Source: an uncultured Aquitalea sp.
GTDB taxonomy: Bacteria; Pseudomonadota; Gammaproteobacteria; Burkholderiales; Chromobacteriaceae
Assembly: GCF_945957525.1 (NCBI RefSeq)
Contig: NZ_CAMFLA010000001.1
Coordinates: 186,001 to 250,000, forward strand
Length of the DNA stretch: 64,000 nucleotides
Direction of reading: 5' to 3'
The stretch's first letter is position 1; every line of letters starts with the position of its first letter. Below the pieces are notes generated by a model. It had not been told where the DNA came from, did not search any database, and saw only the letters and a list, made by a program, of their open reading frames with translations. Made by a program: the position numbers and the translations under genes. Positions 1 through 7,447 of the stretch are shown here, piece after piece.

Positions 1-1533
1 TTCGCTACCCGCACCACCCTGCAAGACGAAAAGCGCGAGCAGATCACCCTGCTGCTGAAAATGGCCGAAAACACGCTGGGCTATTACGCCAAGCAGGAGG
101 CAGCCGGCAAACTTACCCGCCAACAGGCTCAGGACGCCGCCCGCAAATCGCTGAAGGCGCTGAAAGTGGACGACATCTACTTCTTCGCTCGCGACAATGA
201 AAACCGTTTGGTGCTGCACCCCAAAGCGGAACGAGAAGGCAAGGTGGACATGGGCAGCCCGGTGCCCGACGGTCGCACCACCGTGGCCTTGTACAAAGAG
301 GCACTGAGCAAAGAGCACTACGGCATCGTTACTATTCTCACCACCCGCGCCGGCAGTCAGGATTCGCTGCCCAAACTCAACGGCGTAGTGCGCTTCGACC
401 CCTGGGGCTGGACGGTGGGCACCGGCTTCTTCATTGACGACATCGACAAACTGTTCTGGCGCGAAGCCACTTTGTTGCTGGTGCTGGGCGGCGTCGCCAC
501 CGCCCTGTTGGCGGCGCTGGGCCTGACCATGTCCCGCAGCATCGTTCGCTCGCTGGGCGGCGAACCTGCCTATGCCGCAGAAGTGGTGCGCCGCATTGCG
601 GCCGGCGATCTTGCCGGCGAGATCACAGTCAACGGCCCGCAAGGCAGCCTGCTGGCGGCGATGCGCGACATGCGCGAGAAACTGCGGGAGATGATTGCCG
701 GCATTCATGCCGCCACTGCCGACATCGGCGTGGCCAGTCGCGAACTGTCTCAGCAGATTGCCCGGGTGGATGAGGTGTCCGGCGTGGCTAGCAACTCTAC
801 CGCCTCTGCCGCCGCCGCCATCGAGCAATTGTCGGTCAGCATTGACCACGTCAAGGACAACACGCGCGGCACCGAAGACGGCGCACGCCGCTCCAGCGAA
901 ATGGCGCATGCCGGCGAGCAAGTGGCGCGCGAAGCCGCCAACGGCATCGAAGCCGTAGCCGGACAAGTGGAAGACGTGGCCGGCCTGGTTAGCACCTTGG
1001 CCGAACGTACCCGCAACATCAGCGGCATAGCTGAAACCATTCGCGACATCGCCAACCAGACCAATCTGCTGGCGCTCAACGCCGCCATTGAGGCGGCGCG
1101 CGCGGGCGAAATGGGCCGCGGCTTCGCCGTGGTGGCCGATGAAGTGCGCAAACTGGCCGAGCGCACCGCCAGCGCCACCAGCGAGATCGGCGCCATCGTC
1201 CAGGTGGTGGTGGATGACACCGGCAGCGTGGCCACGCGCATGCAGGACATCCGTCCGGCGGTAGAGCAAGGCGTGGCGCATGCCAACGCCGCCGCGCATA
1301 CGCTGGACAACCTCAATCGTCAGGCACATGCCGCGCTGGACAACCTGCACGGCGTGGTCAGCGCCATGACCGAGCAGAGCCAGGCAGGCACCAGCATCGC
1401 CGCCAGCGTGGAACAAGTGGCCGGCGTGGTGGAGGAAACACAAAGCTCGGTCAAAGTGGCGGTGGAAGCGGTTCTCCGCATCGACTCGTACGCCGAACGC
1501 CTCAACGCATCCGTCTCCCGTTTCCGCCTCTGA
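1..1533 (+). CDS. Methyl-accepting chemotaxis protein, 5' partial
   Basis: This is an inner-membrane chemoreceptor that senses a periplasmic ligand and controls CheA. The frame is open from base 1 with no stop, and the residues before the first ATG (61) still look like a cache-type sensor, so the true start lies upstream of the window. Counting from that ATG, residues 1-130 look like a single Cache sensor (Tyr-Tyr-Ala-Lys, a Phe-Asp-Pro-Trp-Gly-Trp segment). Residues about 136-156 are the second membrane span, followed by a HAMP region. Around 325-370 lies the very conserved receptor hairpin ([20 protein letters not shown] and [15 protein letters not shown]). The protein ends shortly after the signalling domain with no NWETF-like CheR tether. 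The ligand cannot be told from sequence. Confidence 0.93.
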   Translation, partial: FATRTTLQDEKREQITLLLKMAENTLGYYAKQEAAGKLTRQQAQDAARKSLKALKVDDIYFFARDNENRLVLHPKAEREGKVDMGSPVPDGRTTVALYKEALSKEHYGIVTILTTRAGSQDSLPKLNGVVRFDPWGWTVGTGFFIDDIDKLFWREATLLLVLGGVATALLAALGLTMSRSIVRSLGGEPAYAAEVVRRIAAGDLAGEITVNGPQGSLLAAMRDMREKLREMIAGIHAATADIGVASRELSQQIARVDEVSGVASNSTASAAAAIEQLSVSIDHVKDNTRGTEDGARRSSEMAHAGEQVAREAANGIEAVAGQVEDVAGLVSTLAERTRNISGIAETIRDIANQTNLLALNAAIEAARAGEMGRGFAVVADEVRKLAERTASATSEIGAIVQVVVDDTGSVATRMQDIRPAVEQGVAHANAAAHTLDNLNRQAHAALDNLHGVVSAMTEQSQAGTSIAASVEQVAGVVEETQSSVKVAVEAVLRIDSYAERLNASVSRFRL

Positions 1534-1557
1534 TCATATCTTTTACCTTGCCTTCGC

Positions 1558-1581
1558 AGCCCCGGTCCGCAAACCGGGGCT
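1558..1581 (+). terminator. Stem-loop downstream of the chemoreceptor gene
   Basis: A perfect 9-bp stem (1558-1566 with 1573-1581, AGCCCCGGT/ACCGGGGCT) with a 6-nt loop lies 24 bases after the receptor stop. The following sequence is C-rich rather than T-rich, so it is a weak intrinsic terminator candidate. Confidence 0.5.
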
Positions 1582-1703
1582 TGCCCTCCCCCCCGCAACT
1601 GGCATAATGCCCACTGCGCCCAGACGCCAAATACAAAAACATCGCCTCACCGACAGACAGGCAAATCGTTGAATCATCTACATGGATTACTGGGGAGACT
1701 TGC

Positions 1704-3056
1704 ATGTCCCACGCTGCCATCCCGGCCGAACTGGCCGAATGGTTGATTCAGGAAAACGTCCGCGACGTTGAACTGGCTTTCGCCGACGTCACCGGTTTCG
1801 CCCGCGGCAAAACCCTGCCTGCCAAGGCTTTGATCAAAGGCCAGGCCCTGCGCATTGCACGCGCCGTGCCCATCCAGACCTGCGTCGGCGAATTTCCCGA
1901 CTACCGTTTTTACGGCGAACACGATCCGGACGTCACGCTGGAACCGGACTTTGCCACCCTGCGTCGCATTCCCTGGGCCAAAACCCCGCGCGCGCTGGTC
2001 GTGTGCGACTGCGTCGACCACGACGGCAGCCTGGCTCCGCTGGCGCCCCGCTCCATCCTGAAAACCGTGCTGGCGCGCTATGCCGAACGAGGCTGGTCGC
2101 CGGTGGTGGCTCCGGAGCTAGAATTCTACATTTTCGACGCCCACACCGACCCGGCAGCGCCCTTCCTGCCGCCGGCGCTGCGCACCGGCCGTCGCGAGAG
2201 CGGCTTTGACGCCTTCAGCTTCTCCACCCTCAACGATCTGGAACCCTTCTTCGACGACCTGTATCGCGCCTGCGAAATGCTGGGCATCGATACCGACACT
2301 TTCGTGCACGAAATGGGCCCCAGCCAGTTTGAGATCAACCTCAAGCACGGCAACGCGCTGGATCTGGCCGACCAAACCTTCCTGTTCAAGACCGCGCTGA
2401 AGGAAGTGGGCTGCCAGCACGGCCTGACCGTGGTGTGCATGGCCAAGCCGCTGCCCGGCCAGCCCGGCAGCTCCATGCACCTGCATCAAAGCCTGGTGGA
2501 TAGCGAAGGCCGCAATGTGTTCAGCAAGGCTGACGGCGGTGAAAGCGAAACCTTCTTCCAGTTCATCGGAGGCCTGCAGCAGCACCTGCCGCGACTGATG
2601 CCGCTGTTCTGCCCCAGCCCCAACTCCTTCCGCCGCTTTGTCAAAGGCCTGGCCGCACCGGTCAACGTCAGCTGGGGCGTGGACAACCGCTCGGTGGGCC
2701 TGCGCGTGCCGGTCTCCGGCCCGGAAGCCCGTCGCGTGGAAAACCGCCTGCCCGGCTGCGACGCCAACCCCTACCTGTCGCTGGCCGCCAGCCTGGGTGC
2801 GGGCCTGCTCGGCATCGAGGACAAGGCCGTGCCCGGCGAACCGGCCACAGGCAATGTGTTCTTCGATGAAAACTGCGCCACCCTGCCCACCACGCTGGAT
2901 GCCGCTTGCGAACTGATGGCCGCGCATGACAGCGCCACACGCCTGTTCGGTGAGGAATTCAGCCGCGCCTATCTGGCAGTGAAAGAGGTGGAGCTCACCC
3001 ACTTCCACCACCAGATCACCCCATGGGAACGGCAATATCTGGCTACGCTGGCCTGA
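1704..3056 (+). CDS. Glutamine synthetase family protein, PuuA-like (gamma-glutamylpolyamine synthetase type)
   Basis: This is an ATP-dependent ligase of the glutamine synthetase fold, 450 aa. The N-terminal beta-grasp region (VELAFADVTGFARGKTLPA) is followed by the catalytic domain with PELEFYIFD, EMGPSQFEINLKHG and the GSSMHLHQSL histidine motif. The short N-terminus and these motif variants fit PuuA/GlnA3-type enzymes, which join glutamate to putrescine or other amines, better than the true nitrogen-assimilating GlnA. A GGGGAG ribosome site sits about 8 bases before the ATG. A gamma-glutamyltranspeptidase gene follows on the same strand after a terminator. No puuB, puuC or puuD gene is nearby, so the substrate remains an inference. 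Confidence 0.85.
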   Translation: MSHAAIPAELAEWLIQENVRDVELAFADVTGFARGKTLPAKALIKGQALRIARAVPIQTCVGEFPDYRFYGEHDPDVTLEPDFATLRRIPWAKTPRALVVCDCVDHDGSLAPLAPRSILKTVLARYAERGWSPVVAPELEFYIFDAHTDPAAPFLPPALRTGRRESGFDAFSFSTLNDLEPFFDDLYRACEMLGIDTDTFVHEMGPSQFEINLKHGNALDLADQTFLFKTALKEVGCQHGLTVVCMAKPLPGQPGSSMHLHQSLVDSEGRNVFSKADGGESETFFQFIGGLQQHLPRLMPLFCPSPNSFRRFVKGLAAPVNVSWGVDNRSVGLRVPVSGPEARRVENRLPGCDANPYLSLAASLGAGLLGIEDKAVPGEPATGNVFFDENCATLPTTLDAACELMAAHDSATRLFGEEFSRAYLAVKEVELTHFHHQITPWERQYLATLA

Positions 3057-3075
3057 TTGCCCACGCCGTACCCGC

Positions 3076-3086
3076 CTTCGGCCAAC
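3076..3086 (-). repeat. GTTGGCCGAAG repeat, intergenic
   Basis: One of 19 copies of this 11-mer, here on the minus strand. It forms the left arm of the terminator at 3079-3100, with a partial inverted copy as the right arm. Confidence 0.85.
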
Positions 3087-3100
3087 CTTCGGGTTGGCCG
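3079..3100 (+). terminator. Intrinsic terminator built from an inverted pair of the 11-mer repeat
   Basis: A perfect 9-bp stem (CGGCCAACC 3079-3087 with GGTTGGCCG 3092-3100) is closed by a TTCG tetraloop and followed by TTTTC. It lies 22 bases after the stop of the glutamine-synthetase-like gene. The arms are one full and one truncated copy of the GTTGGCCGAAG repeat in opposite orientation. Confidence 0.88.
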
Positions 3101-3223
3101 TTTTCATTGCCGCCGCCCCTCATTGACCCTGCCGGCCGCGACGAGCAACATGATTCCGCCCGATTCGGACGGGCAAGCCGGCAACAAGACCGGCTCAGCA
3201 ACCCAATGACAGAGGACCGCCCC

Positions 3224-4963
3224 ATGTTGCCCATCCCTCGTTCCGTGAGCCTGCTTGCCCTGGCCGCCTTGCTGGCCGCGCCAGCCGCCATGGCCGACAA
3301 CGCCAGGCCCGAGGCCGCCAGCGGCTTTACCGGCAAGCAAGCCGTGCGCGCCCGCCAGTTCATTATTACCACTGCCAACCCCTATGCCAGCGAGGCCGGT
3401 TTGGCCATGCTCAAGCGCGGCGGCAGCGCCATTGACGCCGCCATCGCCGCGCAGATGGTGCTTGGCCTGACCGAACCACAGTCTTCCGGCATCGGCGGCG
3501 GTGCGTTCATGCTGTATTTCGATGGTCGCGCGCTGACCAGCTTCGATGGCCGGGAAATCGCGCCGGCCACCGCCGATCCCGAGCTGTTTCTCAAAAACGA
3601 CCGCAAACCGATGGATTTCTATGAGGCGGTAGTGGGTGGGCGCTCGGTGGGCGTACCTGGCGTGCTGGCCATGCTGAAGCTGGCGCATCAGCGCGACGGC
3701 AAACTGCCGTGGAGCGCGCTGTTCCAGCCCGCCATCAAGTTGGCCGAAAGCGGTTTCCGCGTTTCCCCGCGCCTCAACACCCTGCTCAGCGGCGAGAAAT
3801 TCCTCAAGGACGACCCGGAGGCCCGCGCCTACTTCTATCAGGCAGACGGCAGCCCCCTCCCGGTGGGCAGCTTGCTGAAAAACCCGGCTTATGCCGCCAC
3901 CTTGCGCGAGATCGCCGCCAATGGGACGCAAGCCTTTTATCAGGGCGACATCGCTCGCGCCATCGTGGAGAAGGTCAACGGTCACAGCCGCAACCCCGGC
4001 AAGATGCTGATGGCGGACCTGGCCGCCTATCAACCGGTGGAACGCCCGGCGGTATGCGGGCCTTACCGCAGCTGGAAAGTGTGCGGCATGGGAGCGCCCA
4101 GTTCCGGCGGCGTGGCGGTGCTACAAATGCTGGGCATGCTGGAACGCTTCCCGATGGCCAGCTACGCGCCAGGCAGCGTTGATGCCGCCCACCTGTTTGC
4201 CGAAGCCAATAAACTGGCTTTCGCTGATCGCAACCGCTACCTTGCCGATCCCGGTTTTGTCGCCGTACCGACGGAAGGCCTGATCGACGCCGGCTACCTC
4301 AAGCAGCGCAGCATGCTGATCGATCCGGCGCGCGACCTTGGCAAGGCCCAGCCCGGCGAGCCGGCCGGCGTGAAGATTGCCGAGCGCGGCCGCGACAACG
4401 CGCCCGAATTACCCTGTACCTCGCACATCAACGTGGTGGATGGCCGCGGTCATGTGCTGAGCATGACCACCTCGGTTGAAGACCAGTTCGGCAGCCGCTT
4501 GATGGTGAAAGGTTTCCTGCTCAACAACCAGCTGACCGATTTTTCCTTCTCGCCGGTGGACAACGGCGCGCCGGTGGCCAACCGGGTGGAAGCCAGAAAA
4601 CGCCCCCGCAGCAGCATGTCGCCCACCCTTGTTTTCAACGGCAAGGGGCAGTTCGTGCTGGCCACCGGTTCCCCCGGCGGCAGTCAGATCATCGGCTATG
4701 TCGCGCAGACGCTGATCGGCATGCTGGACTGGCGGCTCGACCCGCAGGCCGCGGTAAGCCTGCCGCACTACGGCAACCGCAATGGCGCCACCGAACTGGA
4801 AAAAGACCGCGGCCTGGACCCGCTGGCAGCTGAACTCAGCGCGCGCGGACATCAGGTGAAAATGACGGAGATGACCAGCGGCCTGTCGGCCATCGTCAAG
4901 ACGCCGGGTGGTTACATCGGCGGGGCGGACCCACGCCGTGAAGGCGTTGCGCTGGGTCGCTGA
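3224..4963 (+). CDS. ggt: Gamma-glutamyltranspeptidase
   Basis: This is a periplasmic N-terminal-nucleophile hydrolase that cleaves or transfers the gamma-glutamyl group of glutathione and related compounds. It is 579 aa. I chose ATG 3224 because AGAGGA sits 7 bases upstream and the next residues form a clean signal peptide (Arg, hydrophobic LLALAALLAAPAAMA, cleavage near Ala-Met-Ala). The open frame runs further upstream but would cross the preceding terminator. The self-cleavage site and catalytic threonine are in PCTSHINVVDG, and the substrate-binding GSPGGSQIIGYV segment is near the C-terminus. The Pro-Arg-Ser-Ser-Met-Ser-Pro-Thr segment is also typical. The neighbouring ligase makes gamma-glutamyl compounds, so the two may be metabolically linked. 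Confidence 0.93.
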   Translation: MLPIPRSVSLLALAALLAAPAAMADNARPEAASGFTGKQAVRARQFIITTANPYASEAGLAMLKRGGSAIDAAIAAQMVLGLTEPQSSGIGGGAFMLYFDGRALTSFDGREIAPATADPELFLKNDRKPMDFYEAVVGGRSVGVPGVLAMLKLAHQRDGKLPWSALFQPAIKLAESGFRVSPRLNTLLSGEKFLKDDPEARAYFYQADGSPLPVGSLLKNPAYAATLREIAANGTQAFYQGDIARAIVEKVNGHSRNPGKMLMADLAAYQPVERPAVCGPYRSWKVCGMGAPSSGGVAVLQMLGMLERFPMASYAPGSVDAAHLFAEANKLAFADRNRYLADPGFVAVPTEGLIDAGYLKQRSMLIDPARDLGKAQPGEPAGVKIAERGRDNAPELPCTSHINVVDGRGHVLSMTTSVEDQFGSRLMVKGFLLNNQLTDFSFSPVDNGAPVANRVEARKRPRSSMSPTLVFNGKGQFVLATGSPGGSQIIGYVAQTLIGMLDWRLDPQAAVSLPHYGNRNGATELEKDRGLDPLAAELSARGHQVKMTEMTSGLSAIVKTPGGYIGGADPRREGVALGR

Positions 4964-4983
4964 CCACGCGTTTGCCGAAAGAC

Positions 4984-5008
4984 AAAGCCCCCGCAGGACG
5001 GGGGCTTT
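4984..5008 (+). terminator. Strong intrinsic terminator after ggt
   Basis: A 10-bp perfect stem (AAAGCCCCCG with CGGGGGCTTT) has a 5-nt loop (CAGGA) and the T-run continues to 5010. It lies 20 bases after the ggt stop and could also work leftward because of the A-run on its left side. Confidence 0.92.
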
Positions 5009-5077
5009 TTGCTGGGCGAGATGCGCTGAACAAGCGCTTGCCAGCACATTCAGGCCGGACTGTGCGCCAAGGCCTGT

Positions 5078-5389
5078 TCAACTGCGGGTAGAGCGCAAGC
5101 GGCGGGCCAGTTCGGCCACCGCGTCATCGCGGGTCAAGGGCGGCATCTGCTGATGCTGGGTGGTGGTGATCCATTTTTCCACCACGGAGCGGTCGCCGCG
5201 GGCGGCCTTCAGCAGCAGGCCGAAATCATGCCCGGTGGAATGCTCCAGCGGTTCGATGCCGCGCAGCTGGGTATGAGCCGCATAGGTATGCGTTTGTGTG
5301 TCCGGGGCTTTTTTCTTTTTGCCGGCGCTGCGCACCCAGCCGAAAACCAGCAGGATCAGCACCAGAGTAACCAGCGTAAAAATCAGCAT
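5078..5389 (-). CDS. Small membrane-anchored protein of unknown function
   Basis: The protein has 103 aa. Residues 2-18 form one N-terminal membrane span (LIFTLVTLVLILLVFGW). A lysine-rich stretch (GKKKK) follows, then a soluble, charged C-terminal domain ending in several arginines, predicted to lie in the cytoplasm. I do not recognise a family. It reads leftward, divergent from the universal stress gene, and shares an intergenic region that carries a candidate FNR box. An AAGGAAACAGGT stretch lies upstream of the ATG. The codon pattern and membrane-span design make it a credible gene, but the function is unknown. Confidence 0.7.
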   Translation of the reverse strand: MLIFTLVTLVLILLVFGWVRSAGKKKKAPDTQTHTYAAHTQLRGIEPLEHSTGHDFGLLLKAARGDRSVVEKWITTTQHQQMPPLTRDDAVAELARRLRSTRS

Positions 5390-5443
5390 GTCGCTACCTG
5401 TTTCCTTATGTGAATGCCGATGAAGGCCATGTCATTCAAACAG

Positions 5444-5457
5444 TTGCTTTAGATCAA
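5444..5457. promoter_or_regulatory. Candidate FNR/ANR (oxygen-responsive) box
   Basis: Read on the minus strand the site is TTGAT-CTAA-AGCAA, matching the FNR consensus TTGAT-N4-ATCAA at 9 of 10 defined positions. A CAAAAT -10-like hexamer lies at 5482-5487 on the plus strand, roughly the spacing of a class II activated promoter, pointing to the universal stress gene. Confidence 0.5.
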
Positions 5458-5643
5458 CTGCATAAAGCATGGTTCACTGCCCAAAATCTGTCGAAATAGT
5501 ATGCTGAATGGGACAGCGCCGCACGGACCCGCTGCGCCGCCCACTAGAGGACGACAAGGCGAAAATTCCGCACAATGCCCGCAGAAAAGCGTGAAATGCC
5601 ACACCAAGGCCTGTCGCCAATGTTTTTCATGAGGGAGTCTTGC

Positions 5644-6120
5644 ATGTATCAGCACATTATCGTCGCCGTAGATGGTAGCCGCACGGCGGCGAAAGCGCTA
5701 CACGAAGCCATACGTATTGCCAAATCTTTACAGGCTCGCCTGACACTGGTGAATGTGGTCAGTTTGCGCGATCTCGCCATTGAAGGGGTCGGCTCGCTGG
5801 ATACCCATCAATTACACGAACAAGCCTTCCGCCAGGCGCGGGAATTGCTCGAAGCCGCTGAAAAAACCGCATTGAACGAAGGCCTGACCAAAGTGAATTT
5901 CCATATCGCCGAAAGCTGGGAAGGCGGCAAGGATCTAGCCGAAGTGCTGATCCGTTTTGTGGAAAACGAAGCCGCCGATTTGCTGGTGCTGGGCACCCAC
6001 GGCCGCAGCGGCATAGCTCACTTGTTGTTGGGCAGCTTTGCCGAACTGGTCATGCGTCGCACGCCCTGCCCGCTGATGGTGGTGCGCGGAGACGGAGACG
6101 ACGACATCAAGGTCGATTGA
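5644..6120 (+). CDS. Universal stress protein (UspA family)
   Basis: This is a cytoplasmic UspA-fold protein of 158 aa, with one domain. It starts MYQHIIVAVDGS, the usual first strand and loop, and ends with the ATP-binding signature Gly-x2-Gly-x9-Gly-Ser (GTHGRSG...LLLGS) followed by TPCPLMVVRG. This places it with the nucleotide-binding members. I chose ATG 5644 because GAGGGAG lies just upstream and the family begins here. The frame is open to 5575, but those residues have no family match. A possible FNR box about 190 bases upstream suggests induction when oxygen is low, as is common for usp genes. The upstream leader would then be about 150 nt. Confidence 0.93.
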   Translation: MYQHIIVAVDGSRTAAKALHEAIRIAKSLQARLTLVNVVSLRDLAIEGVGSLDTHQLHEQAFRQARELLEAAEKTALNEGLTKVNFHIAESWEGGKDLAEVLIRFVENEAADLLVLGTHGRSGIAHLLLGSFAELVMRRTPCPLMVVRGDGDDDIKVD

Positions 6121-6251
6121 AAACCGCAGCCAATACCACTTGGCCGCCTGAAATCCGTACCGGCACCGGCAGGCGGGCGAAGTGTGGTTTTGCAAGCGGC
6201 TCCGACAGGAGCCGTCCCACCGCTTTCGTCATGGGCAAGGTGACGGAAGCC

Positions 6252-6280
6252 ATCCGCAGGCTGTCATGCAGCCTGCGGAT
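6252..6280 (+). terminator. Strong intrinsic terminator after the universal stress gene
   Basis: A 12-bp perfect stem (ATCCGCAGGCTG with CAGCCTGCGGAT) with a 5-nt loop is followed by TTTTCTTTT. The T-run is on the plus strand, so it ends the rightward transcript. The convergent tlyA-like gene ends 14 bases further on. Confidence 0.92.
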
Positions 6281-6294
6281 TTTCTTTTCCCGCC

Positions 6295-7044
6295 TCAATC
6301 GCAGCGGCGCGCCAGCACAAAGAACTCGCGATTGCCGTCGCCGCCCTTGATCGGGCTGTCGAACCATTTCTCCACCTGCCAGCCCAGCTCGCGCAGGCAG
6401 TGCGTGATTTTGTCCTGCACCAGCGGGTAGTAGCGCTCGTCCTTGACGATGCCGCCGCGCGCGAGTCCTTCGCGCCCCACTTCGAATTGCGGCTTCACCA
6501 GGCTGAGCAGATAGCCGCCTTCGCGCAACAAGGGCAAGGCCGACGGCAACACCAGCGTCAGCGAAATGAAAGACACATCGCACACCATCACATCAAACAG
6601 GCGGCCCTCATTCGCCGCCAGAATGGTGTCATGCTCCAGCGCGCGGGCGTTGACGCCTTCGAAATAGCGCACACGCGGGTCTTCGCGCAGCCGGCCGTGC
6701 AATTGGTCGTGCCCCACATCCACGCCCACCACCCGGGCGGCGCCGGCCTGCAGCAGGCAATCGGTAAAGCCCCCTGTGGACTGGCCCACGTCAAGCGCCA
6801 GCCAGCCTTCAACCGTCAGGCCGGCGGCGGCCAGCGCGCCTTCCATTTTCAGACCGCCGCGCGAGACGAAGCGGTCGGCCGGATCAGCTTTCACCATCAA
6901 CGGCGCATCCAGCGGCAACTTGAGGCTGGGCTTGCCAATCAGCGCGCCGTCCAAGCTCACCCGACCGGCGTCGATCAGGTGCTGGGCAGCGGTGCGAGAC
7001 ACCGCCAGGCCTTGCTCCACCAGCAGGATATCCACCCGTTTCAT
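6295..7044 (-). CDS. tlyA: TlyA family RNA methyltransferase
   Basis: This is a 249-aa cytoplasmic S-adenosylmethionine-dependent methyltransferase. Residues 1-60 form an S4 RNA-binding domain (MKRVDILLVEQGLAVSRTAA, then DAGRVSLDG). An FtsJ/RrmJ-type Rossmann domain follows, with the SAM-binding loop ALDVGQSTGGFTDCLLQ, then VCDVSFISL and LVKPQFEVGRE. TlyA proteins methylate rRNA 2'-O positions, and older names call them hemolysin A. I chose ATG 7044 rather than 7068 because GGAG lies 5 bases upstream of it. The gene stands alone and converges on the universal stress gene. The exact rRNA target in this organism is not known. Confidence 0.9.
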   Translation of the reverse strand: MKRVDILLVEQGLAVSRTAAQHLIDAGRVSLDGALIGKPSLKLPLDAPLMVKADPADRFVSRGGLKMEGALAAAGLTVEGWLALDVGQSTGGFTDCLLQAGAARVVGVDVGHDQLHGRLREDPRVRYFEGVNARALEHDTILAANEGRLFDVMVCDVSFISLTLVLPSALPLLREGGYLLSLVKPQFEVGREGLARGGIVKDERYYPLVQDKITHCLRELGWQVEKWFDSPIKGGDGNREFFVLARRCD

Positions 7045-7447
7045 TTCGTCTCCGTATGCGGTCAGCAAGCAAAAAGGGGGACAGATTGTCGGCTGCCCGC
7101 CATGCTGTCAAGCCGGCCTTCGCTGATGACAGTTGTCAGCGCAAGTGTTTACAAGCGTTTGCTAATAATGCTACCGTAAAAAGGCAATGCTTTGAATTCA
7201 TTGACTTAGCGCTGCCAGTCGCCTCGCGCTTCCATCTCTCGCAGCGTGGCGGCAGCGGCTTCCAACCCAGTCTTCGGGCAACCTGCCCGCTTCTGCAACC
7301 GCCCGTATCCCGGGCACCATGGCGCGCCGCCCCGCACCGGGCGCACGCCATTCGGCTCTTGCCTTGAGTCGTCCGCCAACAGACCCATCCGGCCCGTTTC
7401 CGGCAGTGTTCCGCTGCCCGCGACGGCCGCTCAAGGAGACATTTCGC
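7045..7447. other. Gene-free divergent region between tlyA and the BCCT transporter
   Basis: About 400 bases separate the two divergent starts. The part near 7120-7200 is richer in A+T (TTTACAAGC, TAATAATG) and is the likeliest promoter zone for both genes. The remaining 240 bases look like a long leader for the transporter. I see no convincing gene, hairpin or operator. A 60-codon minus-strand frame (7206-7388) is discussed under rejected items. Confidence 0.5.

Noticed and set aside
3023-3223. Upstream extension of the ggt frame to 3023
   Set aside because: It would overlap the previous gene and read through its terminator. The signal peptide and ribosome site fix the start at 3224.
7206-7388. 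A 60-codon minus-strand frame in the tlyA-BCCT gap, ending in a helix-like segment
   Set aside because: Composition is plausible, but there is no good ribosome site, no family pattern and no promoter. It also lies in the likely BCCT leader. Conservation would be needed to accept it.
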